NCBI GenBank assembly: GCA_944325865.1
Contig: CALVBS010000001.1
Location: forward strand, 124,001-188,000
Direction: 5' to 3'
Source: Candidatus Gastranaerophilales bacterium
Lineage (GTDB): Bacteria > Cyanobacteriota > Vampirovibrionia > Gastranaerophilales > Gastranaerophilaceae
Length of the DNA: 64,000 bases
The notes below the pieces were generated by a model, which made no database searches, was not told where the DNA came from, and saw nothing but the letters and a program-made list of their open reading frames with translations. The first letter of the stretch is position 1, and every line of letters begins with the position of its first letter. Positions 49,495-57,330 of the stretch are shown here, one piece after another. Both the position numbers and the translations under genes were made by a program.

Positions 49495-51138
49495 ATGAAA
49501 GAGATTAAGATAGTTTCTCCGATTAAGAAACCGGAAGATATAGATTTATTTGCAAAAGAAACTTCCTGCAGAGAGTATTATGTTTACTATAAAAAGTTTC
49601 TTAATAACAATTTCGATTATGTTAATGAGTTTGTTGAGTCTGCAAAACGCAATGACTGCAAGATTTACATAAATTTCAAACACGATATCACTGAAGAAAA
49701 TCTTCCGGAAATAAAAAGAATGCTGAAATTTTTAAAGACAGCAGGCATTGACGGAATTTTTATAAACAGTTTCGCAATACTGGAAGCAATCAAAGTTTTT
49801 AATCTGCCTTTCAAAGTTATTGTCGATTCATATTTTGATATTCATAATCTTTCAGGAATAGATTTTATTAACAATTTTCATAAAATTGATGAAATCATAA
49901 TAACTGAAGAAATCTACATGAAAAATATCGCAAAAATAAAAAAATATACAAACTTACCGCTTGCGATTGATACAGATAACCTTCCATGGTGTGCGGAAGA
50001 CATAAAAAAGCTCAAAGCCATTGATAAAGTTGTTATAAAAGGTAAATTTGCAAACTCTGAGGAAATTCTGGAAGCTATAGAATTAATAGAAAAAATTCTT
50101 GATAAACCTAAACTTTTTAAAAATCAGAAACTACCTTTTAAACACGTCAGAAAAAGTATTTATCAGACAAATCACTTTTCAGGAGAAATGGTTTCTGCAC
50201 AGGGAAAAGACTTCAAATTCAGCAGAAACATACAAACATTTGAATGGGATATAAAACGCCCAAGAATAACAAAAGACATAGATTTTTCTAAAAACGAGAA
50301 TTTTAAAATCAACCTGAGACTCTCCGAACAGGCACAACTCAAAGAACTTGAAAAATACATAAAAAAAATCGGTACAAATCCGATTTATTCAATAGAATAC
50401 GGAGAAATCGTTTCAACATGCGACCTTTCAACAAGCAGTTATAACGAAATAATAAAAAAGGTAAAAAAATTCTGCCAAAAACACGGTATTAAATTTCAGC
50501 TCTCAACTCCAAGAATATTAATAGAAAGAGATTTTGACAGAGTTTATGAATACAACAAGCAGTTGTTACTTGAATCTCCGGAGCCGGACAGCCTGATAAT
50601 AAATAACATCGGATTTTTCTGGGCCATAATCAATGATTCTGAAATAAATCATATTCCTATTGAAATAGGACAGGGGATAAACCTTTTAAACAGCATGTCA
50701 ATTAAATGTTTGAATAACCTTTCTCAGATTGACACAATAGATTTTACCTCTTTTACTGATTTGGAAAGTGCAATTCAAACAGTAAAAAAAGTTAAGAATA
50801 TAATACCAAACCGAAAATATACTATCGCCGGCAACATAAGAGTACCAAGCCTGGGTTTGTGCCCTTTAAACAATGACAGTGCAATAATTTCCCGACTTTC
50901 CTGCAAAGCACCATGCCATAGAGGAGAATTTGCACTGAAAGATCCTTCGCTAAAAAAGATTTTTCCATTCACCTGTGATGGGTTCTGCAGAATGCATATG
51001 TTTGAAGACACTGTTTTACAGGATTTTAGCAAAACAGACATCCTTGTAAAAGCAGGATTTAATGAACTGGTATTTGATTTTTCCGCACTAAATGCGAAAT
51101 ATGTTCCGATATTACTTAATAAATTTTTTACAAGATAA
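49495..51138 (+). CDS. peptidase U32-like protein
   Basis: The 547-residue protein has a barrel-like N-terminal half (DIDLFAKETSCREYYVYYKKF, GIDGIFINSFAILEAIK, FKVIVDSYFDIHN). A C-terminal part follows with Cys-rich VPSLGLCPLNND, LSCKAPCHRGEFALKD and FTCDGFCRMHMFE. This layout recalls the U32/PrtC-YhbU group, some of which modify RNA rather than cut protein; four conserved Cys may bind iron-sulfur. The match is by eye and moderate. The mRNA appears leaderless. It is convergent with the XRE regulator gene 18 bases beyond its stop. Confidence 0.62.
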   Translation: MKEIKIVSPIKKPEDIDLFAKETSCREYYVYYKKFLNNNFDYVNEFVESAKRNDCKIYINFKHDITEENLPEIKRMLKFLKTAGIDGIFINSFAILEAIKVFNLPFKVIVDSYFDIHNLSGIDFINNFHKIDEIIITEEIYMKNIAKIKKYTNLPLAIDTDNLPWCAEDIKKLKAIDKVVIKGKFANSEEILEAIELIEKILDKPKLFKNQKLPFKHVRKSIYQTNHFSGEMVSAQGKDFKFSRNIQTFEWDIKRPRITKDIDFSKNENFKINLRLSEQAQLKELEKYIKKIGTNPIYSIEYGEIVSTCDLSTSSYNEIIKKVKKFCQKHGIKFQLSTPRILIERDFDRVYEYNKQLLLESPEPDSLIINNIGFFWAIINDSEINHIPIEIGQGINLLNSMSIKCLNNLSQIDTIDFTSFTDLESAIQTVKKVKNIIPNRKYTIAGNIRVPSLGLCPLNNDSAIISRLSCKAPCHRGEFALKDPSLKKIFPFTCDGFCRMHMFEDTVLQDFSKTDILVKAGFNELVFDFSALNAKYVPILLNKFFTR

Positions 51139-51156
51139 ATAGCTTAATACAAAAAT

Positions 51157-51381
51157 TTAAAATTTAAACAGCTCGCTTAAAGATATATTAAGAGCCTTTG
51201 CAATCTTATAAACCCTTGAAAGCGGAATATCTCTGTGGGCATTTTCTATATTAGCAATATAAGAATTATCCGCATCAATCTCGAAACTTAACTGTTCCTG
51301 TGTCATACCTCTTTCTTTACGCAGAAATCTGACCCTTTGCCCGAATTTTCTATGAAAAACTTTGTCCATTTTCTTGGTCAT
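51157..51381 (-). CDS. XRE-family transcriptional regulator, left copy
   Basis: A 74-residue helix-turn-helix protein (FGQRVRFLRKERGMTQEQLSFEIDADNSYIANIE...LSRVYKIAKALNISLSELFKF) with no extra domain, like SinR-type repressors. It is divergent from the pilin gene at 51481; the mirrored arrangement recurs at 56180/56040. The start ATG sits directly beside a TAAGTTAA site (51381-51388), which also occurs as TTAACTTA in the spacer of the second pair. It probably autoregulates and controls the pilin (inference). Confidence 0.9.
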   Translation of the reverse strand: MTKKMDKVFHRKFGQRVRFLRKERGMTQEQLSFEIDADNSYIANIENAHRDIPLSRVYKIAKALNISLSELFKF

Positions 51382-51416
51382 AAGTTAAGGTATATCAAAT
51401 AATTTCAATAAAAATA

Positions 51417-51445
51417 TTGCTATTTTGGATATTTTATGCCATAAT
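51417..51445 (+). promoter_or_regulatory. promoter of the left pilin gene
   Basis: TTGCTA (51417-51422), 17 bases, CATAAT (51440-51445) preceded by TGC, giving an extended -10 box (TGC-CATAAT). The leader is about 30 bases with AGGGGG before the ATG at 51481. Confidence 0.6.
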
Positions 51446-51480
51446 TGATTATAGCAAGAGACTTTAGGGGGTATAAAATC

Positions 51481-52212
51481 ATGAAAACGAAAAATTTAAA
51501 AGATAGCTTTACAAAAATAAACTATGCATTTACGCTTGCAGAAGTTTTGATAACACTTGGGATTATAGGTGTCGTAGCAGCAATGACACTGCCAACACTT
51601 ATTCAAACAAACAAAAATAAAGAAGTTGAAACTAAACTACAAAAAATTTATTCAGTGATGAATCAGGCTATACTTATGTCTGAATTAGACAATGGTCCGA
51701 AAGAATACTGGTCTCAATCATGTGGAGAGGGAGATAGTGATATTGACTGTGAGACTTACTATGACAAATATATTCTGAAATATTTAAATAATGTTTCAAA
51801 AAAAACATTTACGGATGCCAAGGGATATAATGTTGCAATTTATTTTGAGGATGGAACAGTTCTTGTAGGTAAAGCCGGATACGATTATTTTTTCTTTCCT
51901 AGCGGTAAGAATTTTGATATAGAATCCTTTTCTGCAGAATCTGAAGACAACCCCGGAGTAATGCTGAGAGAAGGGCAAGGAAGCACCTTTTTTACCTTTA
52001 GATTTATGCCTTCAAGTACAAGTATAAAAGATAAGTTTCATTATAAAAAAGGCTTTGAGCCGTATAAGTATGAACTTGAAGAACTTTCTACAGAAGCGAC
52101 TAAAAAGGGGAACTACGCATGCAAAATAAATGGTAATGGCGGCTATTGCACAACAATGATTCAGCTTAACGGCTGGAAAATACCTGATGATTATCCGTTC
52201 AAAGTGAGATAG
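51481..52212 (+). CDS. pilin-like protein (type IV prepilin leader), left copy
   Basis: A 243-residue protein with a type IV prepilin-type N-terminus: a basic leader (KDSFTKINYA), then FTLAEVLITLGIIGVVAAMT, the class III cleavage site and hydrophobic assembly helix. The globular part contains MNQAILMSELDNGPKEYW, KFHYKKGFEPYKYEL and a C-terminal IPDDYPFKVR. Such pseudopilins are processed by a prepilin peptidase and assemble in pili or type II secretion pseudopili. The frame extends to 51445, but AGGGGG before 51481 decides the start. It is paired divergently with an XRE regulator and is a close paralogue of 55300-56040. Confidence 0.9.
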   Translation: MKTKNLKDSFTKINYAFTLAEVLITLGIIGVVAAMTLPTLIQTNKNKEVETKLQKIYSVMNQAILMSELDNGPKEYWSQSCGEGDSDIDCETYYDKYILKYLNNVSKKTFTDAKGYNVAIYFEDGTVLVGKAGYDYFFFPSGKNFDIESFSAESEDNPGVMLREGQGSTFFTFRFMPSSTSIKDKFHYKKGFEPYKYELEELSTEATKKGNYACKINGNGGYCTTMIQLNGWKIPDDYPFKVR

Positions 52213-52504
52213 GTCCAAAATATGTTGTACAGACTTCACGTAACGTAACAATATGCTTGCATTTCAAATATTTTCATGTTAGATTTTAAATTGTCAGAAA
52301 AGTTAAACTCGAATACGATTTCAAAGGCTTGGCACTTAATGAGGCTAAAAGCAGTTTCAGAATGTGTGGTTTGGTGGTAAGCATCAAATAAAAAGCATTA
52401 TTTTTGACGTATTCACTAATAGTATAAGAAAAGTAAAATTGAATAATCATTCAACTTTTAAACTTTTCAACCATAAACAAAACTAATAAGAAAGGTAAAA
52501 ATCA
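52213..52504 (+). other. 292-base spacer before rpsE
   Basis: No frame is convincing. TTGCAT, 17 bases and TAGATT occur around 52258-52286 as a weak promoter, and a G/C-rich block near 52320-52390 could fold. It probably holds the rpsE-rpmD-rplO-secY promoter and leader, since no upstream spc-operon gene precedes it. Confidence 0.35.
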
Positions 52505-53167
52505 ATGGATTTAGAAAACAAAGATGAATTAAATGCAGAAGCAGCAGTTGAAGAAGTAACAGAAACTGCTGAAACCGTAGAAACGGAAGCTGCAGCAAAA
52601 GAAGAAACTCCTGCAGAAGAAAAACCGGCAAGAGGAAGAAAAGGCCGCGGAAGAAAACAAAAAATCGAAACTTCCGAAGAAAAACCTCAAAGCGAATGGA
52701 CAGAAAGAGTTGTCCAAATCAGCCGCGTAACAAAAGTTGTTAAAGGCGGTAAGAAATTAAGCTTCAGAGCTATCGTTATTGTAGGAAACCAGAAAGGTCA
52801 GGTAGGTGTAGGATGTGCTAAAGCTTCAGAAGTTATTATAGCTATCCAGAAAGCTATTGCTGACGGCAGAAAAAATCTTATTACAGTTCCTATTTTCAAA
52901 ACAACAATTCCGCACCCAATTACGGGTAAATCAGGTGCAGGTGCAGTAATGCTAAGACCTGCTTCTGAAGGTACAGGTATTATTGCAGGCGGTGCAGTTC
53001 GTTCAGTTCTTGAACTTGCAGGTATCGGAAATATTCTGTCAAAATCTTTAGGTTCAAAATCTCCGCTTAACGCAGCTAATGCAACAATGGATGCTTTGAA
53101 AAAATTAACTCCGTTTACAGAAGTTGCTAAAAAACGCGGTTTGACAATGGCTGAACTTTTAAATTAG
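52505..53167 (+). CDS. rpsE: 30S ribosomal protein S5 with an acidic N-terminal extension
   Basis: A 220-residue S5. The core from about residue 68 ([31 protein letters not shown]) through [17 protein letters not shown] and [13 protein letters not shown] is standard, with the cyanobacterial-type [16 protein letters not shown]. The first 65 residues are an Ala/Glu-rich acidic segment with a basic patch ([10 protein letters not shown]), not found in short S5. S5 helps decoding accuracy and assembly. AAAGG precedes the ATG. It is first gene of a four-gene run, with no rplR before it. Confidence 0.96.
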   Translation: MDLENKDELNAEAAVEEVTETAETVETEAAAKEETPAEEKPARGRKGRGRKQKIETSEEKPQSEWTERVVQISRVTKVVKGGKKLSFRAIVIVGNQKGQVGVGCAKASEVIIAIQKAIADGRKNLITVPIFKTTIPHPITGKSGAGAVMLRPASEGTGIIAGGAVRSVLELAGIGNILSKSLGSKSPLNAANATMDALKKLTPFTEVAKKRGLTMAELLN

Positions 53168-53223
53168 TCAATCGGCTGATTGATTAGTCCGTAACTACAA
53201 AATTAAAATAAAGGAATATAAAA

Positions 53224-53415
53224 ATGGCTAAAACTGAAAATAAACAAATAAAAATTAAACTTGTAAGAGGCCTGATTGGTGCATCCGAAACACAAAGAAA
53301 AGTTGTAAGAGCATTAGGCTTCACTAAAAAAGATCAGGTAGTTGAACACTATGACTCACCTACAATCATGGGCATGGTTAACAAAGTTTCACACCTTGTT
53401 CAAATAGTAGATTAA
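53224..53415 (+). CDS. rpmD: 50S ribosomal protein L30
   Basis: A 63-residue L30, with KIKLVRGLIGASETQRKVVRALGF, DSPTIMGMVNKVSHLVQIV. L30 is a small non-essential 50S protein. It lies between rpsE and rplO in the usual order. AAAGGAATAT precedes the ATG, and the gap from rpsE is 56 bases. Confidence 0.96.
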   Translation: MAKTENKQIKIKLVRGLIGASETQRKVVRALGFTKKDQVVEHYDSPTIMGMVNKVSHLVQIVD

Positions 53416-53445
53416 TTAATTTAAAAAGAAAGAAGGAATAATAAA

Positions 53446-53898
53446 ATGGCAAATACAATAACATTAGAAGATTTAAGACCTGCTGAAGGTTCTACTCATA
53501 AATCTAAACGCGTTGGCAGAGGCCGTTCTTCAGGCCATGGTAAAACATCTTGCCGTGGTCATAACGGTGAAGGCCAGCGTTCAGGAAGTGCTGCTAAAAG
53601 AGGTTTTGAAGGTGGCCAGATGCCTGCTTACAGAAGATTACCTAAATTAAAAGGCTTCCAGATTATTAATAAAATTAAATACGCTGAAGTTAACGTTGCC
53701 AGACTTGATGCTTACAAATTAAAAGAAGTTTCTCTGGAATCTTTAATTGAAGCTAAAAGAATTCACCCTTCATCAGAAGGTTTAAGAATTATGGGCAACG
53801 GCGAAATTAAAACCGCTGTAAATGTGAAGGCAAATTATGTAACACCTGCCGCTAAAGCTAAAATTGAAGCTGCAGGCGGAAAGGTTGAGTTAGTATAA
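53446..53898 (+). CDS. rplO: 50S ribosomal protein L15
   Basis: A 150-residue L15 with the Gly-rich N-terminus RVGRGRSSGHGKTSCRGHNGEGQRSGS, GGQMPAYRRLPKLKGF and the C-terminal AAKAKIEAAGGKVELV. It binds 23S rRNA early in 50S assembly. The stop TAA overlaps the secY ATG by one base, so the two are translationally coupled. AGAAGGAA precedes the ATG. Confidence 0.97.
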   Translation: MANTITLEDLRPAEGSTHKSKRVGRGRSSGHGKTSCRGHNGEGQRSGSAAKRGFEGGQMPAYRRLPKLKGFQIINKIKYAEVNVARLDAYKLKEVSLESLIEAKRIHPSSEGLRIMGNGEIKTAVNVKANYVTPAAKAKIEAAGGKVELV

Positions 53899-55235
53899 TG
53901 GCACAGGGAATGAGAATGCCTTCTACAGAAGATTTAATGTCAATGTGGCAGGCATCAGGTTTAAAACAGAAAATATTATTTACTTTTGGCATGATTGCAC
54001 TATTCCGTCTCGGGGCTCAATTACCTCTTTACGGTATTAACAATGAAGTATTTGCAAATATTGCACAGGGTAACAATATTATCGGATTTTTAGACCTGTT
54101 TACAGGAGGTGCGTTAGGAAACGTTTCCATTTTCGCACTCGGTATCGGCCCTTTCATTACAGCTTCAATTATAATTCAGCTTGTTTCTGTTGTAATTCCT
54201 GCTCTGGAAAAATTACAAACAGAAGAAGGTGAAGCAGGCAGAAGAAAATTGTCGCAATATACCCGTTTATTTACGGTTGTACTTGCAGCATTCCAGGCAA
54301 TGGTTTTCATGTTTTATATGAAACACCTTCCAGGTGCAGTGCTTCCTGGAATTCCATTCGGATTATTCTTTGTAAGTTCGGTTGCGGTTCTAACTGCAGG
54401 CTCTGTTCTTGTTATGTGGCTTTCCGAACTTATTACCGAAAAAGGTATTGGTAACGGTGGTTCTTTAATCATCTTTATCGGTATAATTTCGGGGATTCCG
54501 GTTTATGCACAAAGAACATTTCAGATGGTATCTCACAGTACTGCTCTCCAGCTGGGACTGCTTGCATTGCTTGCAATTTTCTTTGTAACAATGATATTTA
54601 TCGTTATTATGCAGGAAGCCGTAAGAAAGGTTATTATTGTAAATCCGAAACGTCAGGTAGGAAACAAAGTTTACGGAGGTATGAATTCATATATTCCGTT
54701 TAAATTGAATCCCGGCGGTGTTATGCCGATTATCTTTGCGGTTGCAATTCTTTTGTTTCCGTCAACGGTTTTAAGCCTTGTAGGACAGGCAAACTTTAAA
54801 AGTGAAACCGCAAAGGATATAGTCATGAGCCTAAATCATTGGCTCAGTCCTGACGGAATTATCTATTATGTGCTGTATTTCTTATTCATAGTTGGTTTAA
54901 CATTCTTTTATGCTTCAATTATGCCTAATATGCAGCCAAAAGATATTGCAAAAAATCTGAAAAAATACGGGTCTTCAATTCCCGGGGTAAAACCTGGAAG
55001 ACCGACAGCAGAAGCACTTGATAAAATTCTTACAAAAACAACATTTATCGGTGCTATGGGACTTGGTATTATTGCACTTATACCGTCATTTGCAAGTTAC
55101 ATTACAAATATAAAAACCTTGCAGGGTATCGGTGCAACATCTCTCATAATCATGGTCGGTGTTGCTCTGGACTTGATTAATCAGGTTAAAACGCACTTAC
55201 TGGCAAGAAATTATGAGTCTTTCTTAAAACAGTAA
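53898..55235 (+). CDS. secY: preprotein translocase subunit SecY
   Basis: A 445-residue ten-helix protein that forms the protein-export channel. Recognisable parts are FRLGAQLPLYGI, GALGNVSIFALGIGPFITASIIIQL, TEKGIGNGGSLIIF and MPNMQPKDIAKNLKKYGSSIPGVKPGRPT. The length is normal. It overlaps rplO by one base. It is followed directly by a terminator and not by adk, map or infA as in the standard spc operon. Confidence 0.98.
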   Translation: MAQGMRMPSTEDLMSMWQASGLKQKILFTFGMIALFRLGAQLPLYGINNEVFANIAQGNNIIGFLDLFTGGALGNVSIFALGIGPFITASIIIQLVSVVIPALEKLQTEEGEAGRRKLSQYTRLFTVVLAAFQAMVFMFYMKHLPGAVLPGIPFGLFFVSSVAVLTAGSVLVMWLSELITEKGIGNGGSLIIFIGIISGIPVYAQRTFQMVSHSTALQLGLLALLAIFFVTMIFIVIMQEAVRKVIIVNPKRQVGNKVYGGMNSYIPFKLNPGGVMPIIFAVAILLFPSTVLSLVGQANFKSETAKDIVMSLNHWLSPDGIIYYVLYFLFIVGLTFFYASIMPNMQPKDIAKNLKKYGSSIPGVKPGRPTAEALDKILTKTTFIGAMGLGIIALIPSFASYITNIKTLQGIGATSLIIMVGVALDLINQVKTHLLARNYESFLKQ

Positions 55236-55246
55236 AATAATTTCTA

Positions 55247-55281
55247 TAAAAAAACGACCCTGAATAAGGGTCGTTTTTTTT
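55247..55281. terminator. bidirectional terminator between secY and the right pilin gene
   Basis: AAAAACGACCCT and AGGGTCGTTTTTTTT pair around GAATA with runs usable in both directions. Confidence 0.9.
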
Positions 55282-55299
55282 AAAACAAGGATTTCGCAT

Positions 55300-56040
55300 T
55301 TATTTAACTTTAAACGGATAATCATTAGGAATCTTCCAATCGTTAAGTTGAATTAAAGCTGTACACCAGACCTTCACAGTAGCATTTTGAGTACATGAAT
55401 ATGAATTTCCACTTGCAGTCATGGCATCTTTAGTTAAATTCGGTAAATTAAACTTATATGGTTCAAAGCCTTTTTTATAGTGAAACTTATTTAAGGCAAC
55501 ATCCATTGCAGGTGCAAATCTGAATGCGAAAAAAGTTATGCCGCAATCCTCTCTTGAATGTGTGCCATCTTCTGCTGTTGAACCAAATGTATCTTTATTA
55601 AAGTTTTTTCCGTTAGGATAAAAATAAAAATCTAATGCATTTGATGCACCTGAACCTGTTTTATTTATTTTGCCGACCAACACAGAACCATCGCTAAAAT
55701 AAATTGCCGTATTATATCCTAAGGAATTCACAAACGATTCAGACTTTGTTGATTTAACATATGGAAGAAAATATTTTTCAACACCCTGTTTACATTCATC
55801 AGCATTTACATTATCGTTTTCATCAGTACTGCAGCTGAACTGCCAGTATTCTTTCGGGCCGTTATCCAATTCAGACATAAGTATTGCCTGATTCATTACA
55901 GAATAAACTTTCTTTAAACGAGATTCAACTTCTTTATTTTTATTGTTTTGAATTAATACAGGAAGTGTCATGGAAGCCACTACGCCTATAATACCAAGAG
56001 TTATAAGAACTTCCGCCAATGTGAACCCATTTTTATTCAC
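55300..56040 (-). CDS. pilin-like protein (type IV prepilin leader), right copy
   Basis: The 246-residue protein begins MNKNGFTLAEVLITLGIIGV, a very short leader, and continues MTLPVLIQNNKNKEVES. It keeps MNQAILMSELDNGPKEYW, KFHYKKGFEPYKFNL and IPNDYPFKVK, so it is a paralogue of the left pilin. The central part (GTHSREDCGITFFAF) carries different Cys. It is paired divergently with a second XRE regulator across a 139-base spacer holding AACTTA half-sites. GGAGC precedes the ATG. Confidence 0.9.
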   Translation of the reverse strand: MNKNGFTLAEVLITLGIIGVVASMTLPVLIQNNKNKEVESRLKKVYSVMNQAILMSELDNGPKEYWQFSCSTDENDNVNADECKQGVEKYFLPYVKSTKSESFVNSLGYNTAIYFSDGSVLVGKINKTGSGASNALDFYFYPNGKNFNKDTFGSTAEDGTHSREDCGITFFAFRFAPAMDVALNKFHYKKGFEPYKFNLPNLTKDAMTASGNSYSCTQNATVKVWCTALIQLNDWKIPNDYPFKVK

Positions 56041-56062
56041 TTTAATCGCTCCTTTTGTAACT

Positions 56063-56124
56063 AAAATAACTTACGATATTAATATTATACACTGATAAGT
56101 TATTTTAATCAATATATTAACTTA
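56063..56124. promoter_or_regulatory. AACTTA half-sites between pilin and XRE gene (probable operator)
   Basis: AAAATAACTTA (56063-56073) and TAAGTTATTTT (56096-56106) are perfect 11-base inverted repeats, 22 bases apart, and TTAACTTA follows at 56117-56124. The last is the reverse complement of TAAGTTAA beside the left XRE gene (51381-51388). Likely binding sites for the XRE proteins. Confidence 0.5.
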
Positions 56125-56179
56125 CAACTGTATTTAAAAAATTTATAGATATTGATAGATTAAAGTAGTCGGAGCACTT

Positions 56180-56494
56180 ATGAGCAAAAAATTACTTGGC
56201 AAAAGATTTCGGGAAATTAGAAAAAAACTAGGTTATACACAAGAAAAATTTGCAGAAATTGCAGGTATTGAACCTCAATCTATCAGCAAAATTGAGTCCG
56301 GAAAAAATTATCCGTTGCTTGCTAATCTTGAAAAAATTGCCAATAATTTAAATATTGAATTATCTGACTTTTTTATATATTCCCACCAGAATAACGATGA
56401 TGAATTAAAGAAAATTTTAAATGAAACTTTTGACGGACTTTCTAATGAGGATAAAGCAAGAGCTGTAAGAATACTTCAGGTATTAAAGCTTTAA
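56180..56494 (+). CDS. XRE-family transcriptional regulator, right copy
   Basis: A 104-residue protein with an N-terminal helix-turn-helix (FREIRKKLGYTQEKFAEIAGIEPQSISKIE...LANLEKIANNLNIELSDFFIY). A short helical tail (NDDELKKILNETFDGLSNEDKARAVRIL) could mediate dimerisation. It is divergent from the pilin at 55300-56040. It is only distantly similar to the left XRE protein, so each pilin seems to have its own regulator. GGAGC precedes the ATG. Confidence 0.9.
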   Translation: MSKKLLGKRFREIRKKLGYTQEKFAEIAGIEPQSISKIESGKNYPLLANLEKIANNLNIELSDFFIYSHQNNDDELKKILNETFDGLSNEDKARAVRILQVLKL

Positions 56495-56559
56495 AAGCAA
56501 AATATCCTCAAAAGGTATTATGAAAAATTTGAATTTATAATCGTTTAGTACAATGTTTT

Positions 56560-56652
56560 GAGAAACAGAAGAGGCTAACATATAAATGTAAATCCTCAAC
56601 TCTTCTGATTGCTCAGTATTTGCCCTGTCAGTTTTAGGCAGGGCTTTTCTTT
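56560..56652 (+). ncRNA. candidate structured small RNA with intrinsic terminator
   Basis: Downstream of the XRE gene are a TACAAT box (56549-56554), then CAGAAGAG (56566-56573) pairing perfectly with CTCTTCTG (56600-56607). A second hairpin, GCCCTG-TC...GG-CAGGGC (56622-56644), is followed by TTTTCTTT. No frame is present. It is either a small RNA or a structured 3' end of the XRE transcript; the -35 region is weak. Confidence 0.4.
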
Positions 56653-56737
56653 ATAAGGGCATAATAAGTTTACAATTTGCAATTCAGGCAAAAATATATT
56701 ATAATCGGTTCATACATTACATTTGAAAGGGATAAAG

Positions 56738-57328
56738 ATGAGAGAATTAGTAGAAAAAGACCAGCATGTAATAATGATTCCTGCAGATTTTAAAAATGCA
56801 AATAAAGGGATTATAACCGAAGTTTCGCCGGAAGGTTTTACCCTTCAGCTTGATTATGAACCTGCTGGAGTATTAAAACATACATACTGCGAATTTTATG
56901 TAGAAACAACTAATGGTACACTCTTTTTTGAATCTTTTCCTAAAAATATAGAAAATAATACCGTTTTCATTGCCAGTCCGGCAAAACATAAATTTTTGCA
57001 GAGAAGACAGTTCCGCAGAGTTAAATATGTATATGACCTTGATTTAACAAAAGATAATGAACTGTACAAAATTACAACACTGGATATCTCTGCCGGCGGT
57101 ATCAAATTCAAAACTAAGGAAAACATAAATATAGAAGGGTTATACGACATTACACTTCCATTATCTGAAAATATAAATGTATCATGCAAATATAGTCCTA
57201 TCCGTATTGAAAAAGGCAATGACGGCATTTATACTCATTCAGGACGTTTTGTATATGATGACAACCGGAATAAAATGGAATTAATCCAGTATTGTACCAA
57301 AAGAAGTATTGAAATCAAGAATAAATAA
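56738..57328 (+). CDS. PilZ-domain protein
   Basis: The 196-residue protein carries an N-terminal YcgR-like beta domain (VIMIPADFKNANKGIITEVSPEG). A PilZ domain follows with the c-di-GMP signature RRQFRR (RxxxR, about residues 87-92) and LDISAGGIKF (D/NxSxxG). PilZ proteins link c-di-GMP to flagellar braking, pilus activity or polysaccharide output. The frame begins at a TTG at 56723, but AAAGGG before the ATG at 56738 decides the start. The stop is two bases before the PLP gene. Confidence 0.9.
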   Translation: MRELVEKDQHVIMIPADFKNANKGIITEVSPEGFTLQLDYEPAGVLKHTYCEFYVETTNGTLFFESFPKNIENNTVFIASPAKHKFLQRRQFRRVKYVYDLDLTKDNELYKITTLDISAGGIKFKTKENINIEGLYDITLPLSENINVSCKYSPIRIEKGNDGIYTHSGRFVYDDNRNKMELIQYCTKRSIEIKNK

Positions 57329-57330
57329 TT

